In this document: positions 33,109 through 50,197 of the stretch, one piece after another
How the letters are laid out: every line of letters starts with the position of its first letter
Position numbering within the stretch: position 1 is the stretch's first letter
From: Portulaca oleracea
Taxonomy: Eukaryota; Streptophyta; Magnoliopsida; Caryophyllales; Portulacaceae
Direction: 5' to 3'
Length of the DNA stretch: 64,000 nt
Assembly: GCA_029582165.1 (NCBI GenBank)
Contig: CM055871.1
Coordinates: forward strand, 5,897,501-5,961,500
Notes under the pieces: model-generated
Databases searched by the model: none
What the model was told of the DNA's origin: nothing
The model's input: the letters and a program-made list of their open reading frames with translations, nothing else
Program-made: the position numbers and the translations under genes

Positions 33109-34110
33109 TTAGAACCCCTTGAAGACCTAAGTAGACCTAAGCGCGAGGATATTGGCTACTAGAGCGGTTTTGAGTGAAAGTTAAAATTTAAATATTATTG
33201 GTATATAAACTGGATATTTTAGAGTGTTACTTTCCTAGTTGTTTTGCCAGATTTGTTACCTCATTTCATGATATCTAAATCAATATCTAAACTCAATATT
33301 ATGCTTACTGATTATTAACATATCTCTCTTGGAAAGTATCCAACTATTTAAGGAAGATTTAATTACTATGATCCAGCAAGTATCACGTAGCCCCTTGCTT
33401 CCAGCAAGAAATCAATGAGAAACCGATCTTGTGAAGATCTCCAATGATATCTTGTCAATTGAAGGGTCCTTCCAAAGCCTTACAAAGTCCAACATTCACA
33501 TCACTGTTTGGGTATAAAAAGAGGACAAAGATAGAGAAGAGAAATAAGAGGAACACTCACTCCACAAAAGAGACACGCGCATTGTAATTTCACATCCATT
33601 AGTCTCTTGTATTATAAGGTCCTCAGTCTGAAAATATACTTATGTAATAGAACTTGTATTAAGTGAATTGAGAAACTCACTTGGGTAGCTAAGTATTGTT
33701 AATGCTTAGTGAGTTGTAGATCGAAGGTGTTGCCTTGATTGAGTTGTAGATCAAGGAGAACGTGTCTCCTTGATTGAGTATTTTGTAAGCTTGCCTTAGA
33801 GATATTCAAGGGAGTCGAGTTTCATGACCTCGTTGTAGTTTTTAAGTGAACAAAAAGTAAAGTGGTTCAAAATCCTAAGTGAAGATAAGCTTAGATCAGG
33901 CGACGTAGTCTTGTTTGGAAGGGTGAACATTGGCTAAGTTCCTGTACGTGTATTATATTCTTTAACTTTCATCATTTACATTTCGTGTTTATACCTTAAT
34001 TATCCTTGGCTATGTCAAAGACATTAACTGACTTGTGTGTTAAGTTTTGTAACCTTGGCTCAATTTCAGTAAACTACCTCAATCAACCCCCTGGTTCTTT
34101 TGGACCCTCC
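33109..34110 (+). mobile_element. Degraded LTR-like sequence
   Basis: Begins tgttagaaccccttgaagac. It has a tataaaaagaggacaaag promoter-like motif at about 33512, then a leader with repeated gagttgtagatc-aagg words (33710-33775). It ends in ctacctcaatcaaccccctg, as Copia LTRs often do. No target duplication or primer site could be assigned, so this is a probable old Copia LTR. Confidence 0.45.
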
Positions 34111-34885
34111 TACCATGGCTTCTAGAAACCAACCATTTTGCATAGCCACATTGCAAACATGCTAGTAGTCAAGTGGCTACTGATTGGTTCACTAAAGTTT
34201 GATCTTTTTCTCCAGTGAGTAACCTTTTGGGGCTCGAGTCTGTCGCTTACTTCATTTTTTTTTTATAGTTAGAGATGATATTCTTGGTAAATCTTTTGAG
34301 AGAAGGGTTACTTAGGTGACTAGTACTTACCCTTGTATAAAAAATTAAAATAAATAAATAAAATGTTAGTAGTCAAATGTTCGATTAGAGTATTGTCTAG
34401 TTGACCAAGGAGCTAGTTGACCAAACGCATAGCCAAATTGCAATCATGCTAATATTTGTCCAATTAGAGTACTCTCTTAATCAAAATGCTAAATGTTATC
34501 TAAAATGTTACTGTCAAATACAACCTAATTAGAGACCACTGTAATGGAGTTTAAAAGGCAAGAATCATTCAATAACCTTAACTGCTTAGGCCTTGTGTCT
34601 TTTGCAATGTATGATAAATTGATCATACCTATACCACCTTACTTTATCCCATCTTGCACACACTATTTATACCTTTTTACTTACCTTACATAAACCATGT
34701 TCTTTAATTTAGTAGGATTATCCTTACCTAGCTAATCTAATTTTAGTTTATCTTACCCTCTAAAAGAATATGACTTTTGGATAATTTATATTTAAAATGT
34801 TTGTTTCAAACTCACAAAATTTATTTAAAAATAAAAAAGAAATATGTGATATGACCCTTAAGTATGCCCACTACTTTCCTTACTA
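34111..34885. other. Intergenic DNA, no gene seen
   Basis: Contains short duplicated phrases (gaccaagg/agctagttgacc, ccaaattgcaa-catgcta) related to 33040-33060 and 34140-34160, suggesting eroded repeats. Confidence 0.45.
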
Positions 34886-36066
34886 AGGGTGTGTAAAATT
34901 TATGGGTAAAAGTTAAATTTTAGTAACTTTTGGTAACTTTTGTCAAATTTACACTAATATATCAAAATGAATTTTTTTTTTGTTTTCTAACTGTGGTAAT
35001 TTTTGGTAAATTTTGGTAAATTTTGGTAAACTTAAGCAAAAATTGGTAAATTTTAATAAATTGAATTGCCCTAACTTTTCTAACCTAACTTAACCCTACA
35101 CCCTCAAAGAACAAAACCATAATATATATTTAAAAGTTTATATATTTAATAAATTATGTGATTGATGTAACTTGCCTTAGCTAGAATATCTTATCGAAAT
35201 TATAAATTATATATTTATGGTGCGTTTGGTTCTTTCCCGGTAAAATATTTTTTGGGAAAGAATAATTCACAGTGTTTGGTTTATATTTGAAAACATGAGA
35301 AAGTTTGTGGGAAAACTCATTTAAAATGTCCAAACTATCCTACATATGTTAATTTATAAAATAGTGTTTAAGGGCATTTTTGGAAACAAAGTTAAAAAAA
35401 CTTTCCCTTCCCCAGGGGAAAAAACTTTCCCATACCCCCTTGGGAAAATTTTCACCATGAAGCTTAAGAAAATTGTGGGCACAAATAAAAATTTTTCTAT
35501 TTTTATTTTACTCCCAAATATGGAAAAATTAAGTCAACTTGGGAAAGTTGACTAACTTTCTTATAAAACTTGAGTAACCAAATACATAATTAAATGGTAT
35601 GACCGATATGACCTGCATTCCTGAAAAATATTTTATCCACCCATTTCAAGCCACATTTCTCACCTTTCCCACATTTCCACCCTGATACTATCCTACACTC
35701 TAAAAATTATTCTAATCCAATTTTCCAAAAAAAAAAAATTAATAAAAATATATTACACTACCATTTTAATTTTTATATTTGAAAATTGTGCAATCAAACG
35801 TTATCAATTTTGACCACATTTATATATACAATGATCCGTTATATAAAATTATTACCATTTAAGCTGTCAAATTCACGGGTAACTCCAATTTATTAAAATT
35901 TACCAAAACTTACCGAAAAATACCAAACTTAAAAATATAAAAAAATTAATTTTGATATATTGGCGTAAATTTGCCAAAAGTTATCAGAATTTACCAAAAG
36001 TTACCAAAAATTATTAAAAGTTATCAAAATTTAACTCTTATCAAACTATTTTTTACCCATGACAGA
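34886..36066. mobile_element. Foldback element upstream of RPT2
   Basis: The left arm (about 34886-35050) is full of ggtaaattttggtaa words, and the right arm (about 35870-36066) is its inverted counterpart with ttaccaaaatttacc words. tgatatattggcgtaaatttg and caaatttacactaatatatca are complementary between arms. A separate MITE lies inside. It ends about 330 bp before the RPT2 start codon. Confidence 0.6.
35217..35587. mobile_element. MITE with GGTGCGTTTGGTTC ends
   Basis: Left end tggtgcgtttggttctttcc, right end gagtaaccaaatacat, inverted. It contains gggaaagttgactaactttc, also present in the MITE at 50786-55170, so the two are relatives. Confidence 0.6.
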
Positions 36067-36224
36067 CCTACTAGTATCAAAAAAATAATATCATAAAAAT
36101 ATAATAATCCAATTTTTAATAAAATATCTAAAAATTATTAGTCAAAAAGTGATATTGAAGACTATAATAATCAATTATGTGACAATGAGGATGGAGTAGA
36201 TAAGCTTTTCCTCCATTTTTTTTT

Positions 36225-36232
36225 TATAAAAA
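36225..36232 (+). promoter_or_regulatory. Possible TATA box of RPT2
   Basis: TATAAAAA about 165 bp before the ATG. Confidence 0.4.
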
Positions 36233-36370
36233 AAATCATTTTCGTTTGCCCCTCCACCAAGATTCCCGAAAAATTACTTCCACTTCCAGTACTCACTCGG
36301 TCATTCCAACCTCCCTCCTCACACTCACATTCTCACTTCACCGCTTTCTTTTCTTGTTCCCAAAGCCATC

Positions 36371-36392
36371 CTCTCTCTCTCTCTCTCTCTCT
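36371..36392 (+). repeat. CT tract in the RPT2 5' leader
   Basis: Eleven CT units ending four bases before the ATG. Such pyrimidine tracts are common in plant 5' UTRs. Confidence 0.8.
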
Positions 36393-36396
36393 ACAG

Positions 36397-40957
<4,561 letters not shown>

Positions 40958-41959
40958 GGAGGCTTACCAGCTGAAGAATTGCTGCAGAATCTGCACAGTT
41001 ACTGGTGAAACCTCGGATCGGTTTGTATTCGATCCAGTGTAGTTTACAATGTTATATATTTTTGCTGTTATGGATCATTAATCCTCGAGTATGTCGATGA
41101 ATGTGGACTGTTTGATGCTGTGTAGCATATGTAATGTTACATATTTGAGGATTAACTAGTCTTTTACCTTGTGCATTCTGCTTAATTAATCACCAAAGTA
41201 GAAAAAGGAGAATGTATGTGGGTATATTTGCGTTGTGTATTTTTGCAGTCCACAGGACCATTTGTGTTGATGCTAGGGTTGTCAAAAATTCAGGTTCAAA
41301 TCATTTCAGGTTAAAATTGGTTTTAGAAAACGTAAATATTGTAACTATTCTGTCTGAATTTTAGGTTAAACAGATTAATGTCAATTTTTTAGATGGAAAA
41401 TTTATGACTATATTCGGTTTTTTCTAAGTTGGATTGGGTTGACTATTTGAGTTGGATTTTTTTTGACAGCCCTCGGTAATGACATAATGCAGATAAAGTG
41501 GAATTGGTTATTATTGGATAAGTTCTCGCCGAGACTAAAACTGGATAAGATTCTGATAGGAAACTTTGAAGAATGGATATATTAGAATTCGAATGGGGAA
41601 CTAATCAGGATTAGGCGAGGTCAGATAATTCGTAAATACGCAAGGTTAGGTAATTTGGAAATATGTAATGTCACGTTAAAATTGGGTAAGAATTTTCTAT
41701 TAAACCAGCCAACACTGAAATAGAAAACCCCTTACATCAACCTTAACATTCAGCCCTGCTGTCATGCCTCTTTGCGAAAATACAAGGTAAGAATTTTTGA
41801 TTAAATCAATCAACACTAAAATACAAGAATCCTGACATCAAACCTAACATTCAGTCCTCCACCTCGCCTCTTTGCGAAACACAAGAATTTTACTAGGATC
41901 TTTTGAGCTCATAATATTAATTAATGGCACATTTTGAAAAAAAAAAAAAATTACTTTGT
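40958..41959. other. RPT2 3' flank, with a small hAT-like MITE
   Basis: No gene seen. 41275-41471 starts agggttgtcaaaaa and ends ttttttgacagccct, inverted termini of hAT-like type, with a core of ggttaaa/ggtttt words. A tandem aatcaaacctaacattcagtcc pair lies at 41733-41760 and 41833-41860. Confidence 0.45.
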
Positions 41960-42148
41960 AGATATTCAGAGAAAAGAGGAAAACAGATAGGAAAGATAAA
42001 AAATGATCTTATTATTCACTCATTTCATAATGATTAAAATCAATAGCATTGATGTATATATATACAAGGCATGGGAAAAAGGAAATGAGAAAAAGAAATA
42101 ACAACTAGAGAAGTTGTTACAACAAATATTTTGTTACTAAGTCTAACA
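41960..42148 (-). repeat. 3' LTR of Copia C
   Basis: Partner of 50198-50386. Preceded on the minus strand by a G-rich polypurine tract (about 42149-42172). Confidence 0.8.
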
Positions 42149-42149
42149 C

Positions 42150-42352
42150 CCCCACCCCTCTCCCCTCTCAAATTGGTGGGTGGGAGACCCCCAATTTACC
42201 TAAGATGAAATGATGTGGAACCCCTCCAAATGGTTTAGTGAAAATGTCAGCCAACTGAGTTGAGGTGGGCACATGAGACAATGAAATTAAGCCATCCAAC
42301 ATCTTAGCACACACAAAATGACAGTCAAGTTCGATATGTTTGGTGCGCTTAT
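42150..42352 (-). pseudogene. RNase H C-terminus of Copia C
   Basis: Reads KRTKHIELDCHFV...VPTSTQLADIFTKPFGG...LGKLGV, the classic Copia C-terminal end. It is separated from the rest of RNase H by the hAT element. Confidence 0.8.
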
Positions 42353-45300
42353 CAGAGGCGAATTCATAAACTAAATTTAGAGGGGTCAAAATTTAAAGAT
42401 GAGTAATTGAAAACTCTACGTCTAATCAGGAAAATTTAAGTATTAAATATTGAAAATTAAATACAGACAAATCATAAGTATCATATAATATATTGTATAT
42501 ATAATGTACACAATTTTTTCTTCAATTTTTTCATTTTAACTTAAATAATAAATAAAAGTTGCTATCAATTTATTAAGATGATTCAACAGTTACACCTAAC
42601 TAACCCAAAATTCAAGTAATTGACATCACATTCGAATTTTCATATATTTGAACTATATACGCATAAAATATTGGGTAATGATAAGTGTCTTGCCCCAAGA
42701 CACTATTTAAATGTCTTCTCCTTATGAAATCAATACTTATTATCGTTTTTAACCCCAATTTTTTTGACAAATACTATTAATTATCAATTATAAGAAGCTT
42801 GGAATGATTTGCCTACGCCAACAATTAAAATTGACACCCTAACGAATGAACCCCATCCGTTGGGCATATTTTAGACGTTTTTTGTAAATTTTAAAAAATA
42901 TCGATAAATGTGTGATTTTATTCAATTTATATATATTATTATAGTTATAGAAGTCAATCATGTAACTTTTTTTCAATTTAATTTACAAATATATAGATTT
43001 TGTATAGTGACAAAACACATAATATGTGTCTTGCACAAGACTTATATCATTTTCCTAAAATATTATTCATAGACACAAAGTTAAGAACAGTAACCCCAAA
43101 TCAGCACAAACACAAGTAATAATCAACAAATGCAACAAGTGTCGAGTAGATATTGATACAAACAATCAAATTAATCTAAGTTAATTAAAGGCTCAAGAAT
43201 GCTTGTAAATTTGACAAATAAAAATAAAAATAAAAATAGATCTATAAATAAAAATTGTATTTTCTTAGAAGTACAACTATTTTCAGCTGTAACGCCCCAG
43301 CTTAAGGTGGCTAGGTACGTCACTGCCGTGGGGTCCTACTTGGACACCCACAAGGCTACCTAACTTCAAAACCACAACTATTCCCAAAAATTGTTGAGCA
43401 GCGAAAGCTTTTCCCCATAACAAAACTCAAACTTAGGTCGTAGGAGTCAATCTAAAGCATACAAATCCATACAAACTTACATTCAACAAAGTTTACACAC
43501 CAAATAAATCCATATTAAACTTAACATATTCGATATCTAACATATGACTCCAAGCCTCCTTCCTAGCCATAACTCCAAAAAAAAAAAAAAACTTCAAGAG
43601 CTAGTCGCTTAAGGTACCTTCCTGTCTTTCCGCTTTGAAAACCTGAAAAAAAAAGGTGAGGTCATGAGCTCCCCGAGCCCAGCGAATAATCCTTATCTCC
43701 CCCATTGTTACACTTTGCACATTAACAGGTTAGCACATAGGTACATTATCCTGTATACATATCATTACTTTCTAAGAAGCAATAAACATAAGGAAGTGAC
43801 AAAGGGATCTATATCAAAGATTCACTATAAGCTCATATAACTCGTACATGCATATCACATAATTTACATAAACTATCACATTCTTATCAAAGTTACATCA
43901 CATTTCATAATTAAAGTCACACATAATCACAATCTTCCAATTTCAGAAAGCTTAACACAAATCACAACATAACACAACTTTCTCAATTAATCAAAGTAAC
44001 TTGACGTAGGGGAACTCAACTTATAACTCACTTACTGGACTAGCACCTATATATCACAAGGGTCACAAACACATCCCGATGGACCGGGCAATGCCCACTC
44101 AAGGTACCTACCAGAGACCCGTCGTTCTAGAGCACAGATATCCTCAATTCACAAACTATGAAGCCACATTCACATCCTAACGGACCGGGCAAAGCCCACT
44201 CAAGGTACCAACTAGGGATTCACATAGATCCAACACAAACAGGTCGAAAATCACATCCTGGTACTTACCAGGCGACCTGACACAAAGATACTACTACTAT
44301 GGCCATATTCCTAGAACGATACATAAGTAATAGCCCAAAGCAAGACACAAATCTCATTCCCCCAAACTTAGTTCAATCACACCATTAACAAGAACAAACT
44401 CAAGTCATTCCTTCTCTTGAAGGTAAGTAAATCATAATAATCACTAAGATAACCATCCACAAGGCACAATATATATCATACATCATAATATTTGACATAC
44501 TTACTTATTTCAAGACCTAATACACATTATTTTCACAATTGACAACTCCAGTTAGCACACAAACAAGCCCAATTAACACCAATTAAGCATATATATTCAA
44601 AACTCCATAACTCTCAAAATAAACATCCTAAATTCTTGAAATCTTAAACACACATATTATATACAAACTAGAATGTACGGTAAAATTTAAAGCAATGAAA
44701 TATAAATACATAATTCACGAAAAATCCCACTATTTCATCAAATTTGAACTGAAAAACAGGGCAATTTTACTCTAAAAATTATATCTCACAGAATTCAACT
44801 CCCAAATTCATGAAAATTTACCACAAGCGGTCTAATAGTATCTTGAACCTACAGTAAAAATTTCGTTCAATTTGGATAAGCCAATAATTCTAGAAAAATC
44901 AAACAGTCGCCTAGTCCCTGTTTATACGAATTTTTCTACTAATTTTCATCCATAAATTTTGTTCTCCAAACCCTAAAATTCAAGCAACAACCACAATCCA
45001 ATACATGCAAACTCAAATTCACATCATAACCAACAAGTTTCATTCAACCCACACAATCAAACAATCTAAAACATGCAATTTATGGGTGGGTTTCTAAATA
45101 CTCAAAATAGGATTTTCTACTCTTTTAAAACCTAAAACAACTCAAATTCATGAATTCAATTCCAAATTCGAGTATGAAACATATTCAAAATCTTTCCCTA
45201 TCAATTTTAATCAAAGAAAAACAAGAATTACTCACTCAATTGAAGAATCAAAGCCCTAATACCCTCCTCCTTCTTCCTCTTCTTCTTCCTCTTCTTCTTG

Positions 45301-45839
45301 TTCTTCTTCTTGTCCTTCTTCTCTCTCTAGTGTGTGTGAGTAACGTGATACTGATAAAACCCCATCCCCTAATTGTTTTTGATTTCTTTTCTTTTCTCCT
45401 TTTCCCTTCATTTTCTTTTCCCTTTTCCTTTTTTCTTATTCACTCTTTTTTTTCCCCCAACATCTAACTAGTAACAAGAAAACTAATTAATACTACAAGA
45501 ACTAACACAATTAAAAAAATAACACATCAAAATATCACACAAATATAATTTAAACACTTAAAAATAAACCACAACATCAAAGTTAGCCAGTTAAAAAAAA
45601 CGGGGTGTTACATTCAGCTATATTTAATACTACACAAAATTAAAATTTAATAAACATAATAAAGTTTTAGATAATAAAAATACTGAACTAATTGCTGAAA
45701 CAATTGAAATTTGGTGACTTTTTATGAATTATAACAAATATTATATAAATTTACTTTAGTACAAAAACATCAATATATTTTTTTTTCCAAAAAGCAGGGT
45801 CGCTTGACCTCATGTGAACCCACCTTAACTCCGCCCCTG
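42353..45839. mobile_element. hAT element inside Copia C RNase H, 8-bp target duplication
   Basis: Ends are cagaggcgaattcataaac on the left and aactccgcccctg on the right, inverted CAGRGGCGRA termini known from plant hATs. The flanking 8-mers are gcgcttat (42345-42352) and gcgctcat (45840-45847), one mismatch. The interior is AT-rich with no transposase, and contains a solo LTR at 43288-45612. Confidence 0.85.
43288..45612 (-). mobile_element. Solo LTR (2325 bp), Tekay-like, with target duplication
   Basis: Bounded by tgtaacgcccc and ggggtgttaca, so it reads TGTAACACCCC...GGGGCGTTACA on the minus strand, the same terminal style as relic F. Identical ttcagc flanks lie at 43282-43287 and 45613-45618 (5-bp duplication plus one chance base). 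It contains two tandem copies of a gaccgggca-gcccactcaaggtacc unit near 44080 and 44180. Open frames near 45150-45467 come from CTT repeats and are not genes. Confidence 0.8.
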
Positions 45840-45847
45840 GCGCTCAT

Positions 45848-47577
45848 GGTAGACTGGATTCTTAGCAATGTAGATTGCAGCCTGACTGTCACATTTGACA
45901 AGGATTGGAGTGACGTCCGAGACTTATAGTTCGGTGAGAAGACGACTAAGCCAAGCGAGCTCAGACACCAATCGTCTGATGCAGCGATACTCAGCTTCAG
46001 CATATGACAAGCTTATGGATTGTTGCTTCTTGGACTTCCAAGAGATGAGGGTTTCCCAAGAAAAACCACATAGCCGCTAAAAGACTTCCGTGAGTTAGGG
46101 CATGTAGCCCATTCAAAGTCACAATAGGCGCGAAGGGAGAAATCTGAGTCCAAATGAAGGAGAACACCTAGTGAAGGCTGACCTTTGAGATATCATAGAA
46201 CATGGATAGTTGCAGAATAATGTGGAATTCGAGGGTCCTGCATATATTGGCTCAGATGTTGAACGACAAAGGCAATGTCTGGGCGAGTGTAAAGGAGAAA
46301 GTTAAGCTTCCCAATGAACCGTCTGTACCTTGTGGGGTCAGGACAGAGATCGCCAATAGAAGGGAACAACTTGATGGTTGGATCCAAGGGAGTCACAGTC
46401 GGGGACAACTCACAACAGTCAAATTCAGAGAGAAGAGAAGCTATATATTTTTGTTGGGTAAGGATAAGTCCTTGAAAAGAATAGAGAACTTCAAGACCAA
46501 GGAAATAATTGACAAACCCCAAGTCCTTGATCTTAATAGTATCATCAAGATATGCCTTGACATGAGCAATTTCAGCAGTATCACTCCTAGTAAGGAGGAT
46601 GTCATCAATGTATACAACAAGAAATGTGATTAAGGTGCCAGAAGTTTTATAAAACAGAGAATAATCATTCTCGGAATGTTTGTAGCCTCGGAGTTAGAGC
46701 ATCTCAGCAAGCTTTGCGTACAACTGACATGAAGCTGGCTTGAGGCCGTACAAGGATTTCTTCGTTTGCATACAACACGTGGAACTGTAGAAGAAAGCCC
46801 ATGGGGAAGCTTCATATATATATTTTCATGGAGATCACCATGGAGGAAAGCATTGTTGACATCCAACTGCTGTAGATTCCAACCTTTCTTGACAGCCACA
46901 ACCATTAAAGTGCGAATAGTGGTGATCTTAACCACTGGTGAGAAAGTGTCTGTATAATCAATGCCTTCTCTCTGAGTGAACGATTTCACAACTAATCTGG
47001 CTTTCAACCTTTCAATGGAACCATCTGATTTGTGCTTAACTTTGTATACCCATTTGTAACTAATAGGTTTCATATTTTTCGGCAGTGAAACGATATCCCA
47101 AGTATCATTATCAAAAAGAGCCTGAAACTCCTATTTCATGGCATCCTCCCATCCTGGGTGAGTAGTAGCCTCAACATAAGAAGATGGTTTAGAGTAATCC
47201 AAATGGGATAGAAGGTTTAAGTTTGATGAATGTAGGGCATGAGCGGTTAAGGTAGGTGGATGGAATGTGATATTAGTAGTAGTGGTAAGACACAAGGTTG
47301 TCTGGGCTGTAGGACAGTGATACTCCTGAAGGTAGGAAGAAATTTTATGGGTACGAGTGGTCCTCCTGAGAGGTGGGTGAGGAAAATTGGGGATGTCAAG
47401 AGTGAGAGAGGTATGAGGTAAGGGTGATTGTGTGAGGTTTTGTGGGGAAGATGAGGTATCAGAAGTGGGAGTAGATAGGTAGATGTCATCATAATTGGTG
47501 AGGCTTGGAGCATGGATAAAGGGAGGAGGAGGGTTTGGGGGAGCAAAAGAGGAAAACATGTTCATGAAAGATGACAT
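45848..47577 (-). pseudogene. Reverse transcriptase and RNase H of Copia C (decayed)
   Basis: A Pro/Ser/Thr-rich linker (47577-47131) leads to RT blocks [22 protein letters not shown] and [15 protein letters not shown] (47073-46830). The catalytic region reads VVYIDDILLT near 46600, so YIDD is intact, followed by NYFLGLEVL and YRRFIGKLNFLLYTRPDIAF (46522-46260). RNase H then begins and is cut at 45848 by a hAT insertion; it resumes at 42344 with TKHIELDCHFV and QLADIFTKPF. Frameshifts occur around 46810 and 46610. Confidence 0.8.
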
Positions 47578-47639
47578 CTCTAGAGGTAAATAGTTTGTGA
47601 TCTACTATTGTCATAACCTTATAGGCTTTTTTACCCATA

Positions 47640-48410
47640 GGATAACCAAGAAAAACACAAGGGATGGCTCTTAGTGGAGCTTGGACCTTCTAGGTTTGGT
47701 TGTGGATACAAAGCAAAGGCAACCAAAGGTTCTCAAGTGGGCATATTTAGGGGTTGTACCATGAAGGAGCTCAAAGAGGGTTTTGTAATTGAGAATGACA
47801 TATGACATTCTATTAACCAGATAACCTGTAGTGAGAACACAATCGCCCCAATATTTTTCAAGAAGGTGGGACTGATACAACAAGGCTCAACTGACCTCCA
47901 CCAAGTGCATGTACTTTATTTCTACTACTCCATTTTACTGTGGGGTAAACACACAACTTGTTTGGTGAATAATCCCAACTTCATTAAAATAGTCAATAGC
48001 AGCATAGTTAAGCCCCAATTCGAGGGCATTTTCACTTCTCACAACTTTGACTTTACTATTAAATTGAGTAAGAGCCATATTGATAAAAGATTTAAGCAAT
48101 CTAAAAGCGTCATCTTTGGTCACCGTTAAATGAACCAAGTGCTTCTACTAAAGTCATCAACCATAGTAAGGAAGTATGAGTGACATGAGTGGGTTTTGGT
48201 ATGGAAGGGGCCTATGTGTCAATGTTTAGTAACTCGAAAGGAGTGGTGGAAGTAATAGAGCTGCGTGAAAAGGAGGGCCTACTTTGTTTAGCTTTGGGGC
48301 AAATGTCACATGGCAATGTACTGTCATAATTGGAACAAAGACAATTGTTGATAAAGGGTATGTGATTCATTGATGTAAAAGAGATATGTCCTATCCTTTT
48401 GTGCCACAAT
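47640..48410 (-). pseudogene. Integrase of Copia C (decayed)
   Basis: The HHCC zinc domain is visible as WHKRIGHIS ... CDICPKAKQSRPSF (48409-48212). The core follows in another frame with VVRSENALEL, replacing the usual RSDNG-EF, and then YLVNRMSYVILNYKTLFELL and RTFGCLCFV (47883-47671). At least two frameshifts are present and the catalytic Asp of RSDNG is changed to Glu. Confidence 0.75.
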
Positions 48411-48763
48411 TCACAAGAATTACAATTTGGCTTGCAAGAAAGAGAAAAAGGGGGTACACATGTGACAACCTTCTCAGCTTTATCATTTGTACAACAAGTT
48501 TCATTACATACAAAACTATTAGACCACTCCCCAACTCTCTAGTAGTATTGTATCCAAGAAACACTTCATCTCCATGTCCTTTCCCACTAAAGGTGTACAA
48601 CCCGTGATTGGCTTTACCAAGAACCAGAGGCCTCTTCATGGAAGGGCCCTACAAGAGACAGTGGTTTGGGGTGAAAATCACCAAGCACTGTAACTGCGCA
48701 CTTAGTCTCTTAACTGATAAGAGATTGAAAGAAAAATGGTAACCAACAACACCTTATGTAAAC

Positions 48764-49300
48764 TCAAGGAATTCCCCTTTTCAAATCCCCAAACTTAGTG
48801 ACCATTGTTTTTCCACCATTTGGTAAAGTGACAGAAATCGGAGCAAGTAAGGGCATAATATTTTCAAGGAGTTTAACATCAAAAACCATGTGGTCACTGG
48901 CACCAGATTCAATAACCCAAGTATTTTTATCCAATTGAGACACATAACATATAGAATTGGCAGAAATAAGAAGTTGGGATCCAACTATGATACCTGCCAT
49001 GAAGGCACTAGGTGATGAATCAACTTGTTGAGGTTGTGGTGCAGAGTTTATTCGCAACTTGCTAAGAAACTGAAGCATCTGCTGAGTTTGTTTCAGATTC
49101 ATGTCAGGAAGAAGGAATGTCTGGCCATAAGGACTATCAGAATTAGCATCTAGATCCTCTACTCCCCAGGCATTATTAGCAACCTTGGGTTTCCCTTTGT
49201 GAGGAGTTTTGTTTGGGTACCCATGAAGCTTGAAACACTTGTCAACTATATGACCATTCATTTTACAATAATCACAAAATGGTCTGGGTTTCTTGATGTA
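48764..49300 (-). pseudogene. Zinc knuckle and protease of Copia C (decayed)
   Basis: Near 49290-49230 the minus strand reads CDYCKMNGHIVDKC, an intact CX2CX4HX4C nucleic-acid-binding knuckle. About 130 residues later comes WVIESGASDHMV: the aspartic protease active site, in which the catalytic DSG has become ESG. The frame is open for 165 residues (49261-48764). The Asp-to-Glu change would be expected to disable the protease. Confidence 0.8.
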
Positions 49301-49389
49301 CTGAGAGCGAGAAGAGGATTAGTTTTGAGTTTATGTCTTGGCAAGGGTCTGGAAAGAGGTACTTTCGACCAGAAAATTGATATTTTTTT

Positions 49390-50081
49390 TTCCCACTTAT
49401 CTTTGTCTCTCTTCTTGAATGAGAAGAGAGTCAACTTGCCCCAAAGAAGGCAAAGGTGACATGAGTAAGACATTTACCCTCAAAGTAGTGTAACTTTCAT
49501 CGAACCCCATAAGGATTTGAATATCCTTTTGTTGCTCAACATAATTATGAAGTGCATGGTTGATTCTAACGTCACAAGTGTACTTCCCACAACCACAGTG
49601 AGGCAAAGCCCCAACAATAAACAATTCATCTCAAATTTTCTTTGCTTTATTGAAATAAGCAACAATATCAAGACTACCTTGGGAGAGGCTTGAGACATTT
49701 AGCTGAATCTAGAAGAGTTTGACCTTGTTTGATTGTTCGTAGCGCAACAATCATCTCCGTTCACATTTGAGTCGCAGTCTGGCAGTACCGAAAGCTTTCT
49801 CCGATGTCATTCTCCACTTAATTGAGGAGCCATGACAGGACTAAGCCATTGCATCTCTGCCAAACTCCAGATAGTTGAGCATTAGATGTCTTGGAAAAGC
49901 TTTCTTCAAGGAATACAACCTTACTCTTTGCTGACAAAGCAATGAGAACTCATCCCTTCCATTTCTCAAATTCTTCGCCATTGAATGTCTCTCCAACAAG
50001 CATTCGGCCTGGATGATATGATGGATGTATGAAGAGAGGGTATGAAAGATCTATGATAGTATTTCTTCTAGCTATAGCCAT
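49390..50081 (-). pseudogene. gag of Copia C, N-terminal region (decayed)
   Basis: The frame begins with ATG at 50081 (MAIARRNTI...), reads GETFNGEEFEKWKG near 49980, and then breaks repeatedly. Near 49400-49620 it reads YTCDVRINHALHNYVEQQKD followed by QILMGFDESYTTLRVNVLLM and SPLPSLGQVDSLLIQEERQR. Those are the conserved GFD-SY-R-ILM-PLPS-QEE-QR blocks of Copia Gag. Stops and frameshifts abolish expression. Confidence 0.75.
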
Positions 50082-50197
50082 GGCATAAGAAGTCATGCAA
50101 ATGATGATCAAGGAAGAAATGGTGGAAAAAACTAGAGAAGAATGACGAAAAGAAGAAGCAGCAGAATGGTGTAGCTAGATTTGCTTTGATAGCATGT

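Noticed and set aside
45150..45467. Leu/Ser-rich 105-codon frame
   Set aside because: Derived from CTT/TTC repeats within the solo LTR at 43288-45612.
46202..46633. 143-codon plus-strand frame
   Set aside because: Antisense shadow of the Copia C reverse transcriptase, which has clear motifs on the other strand.
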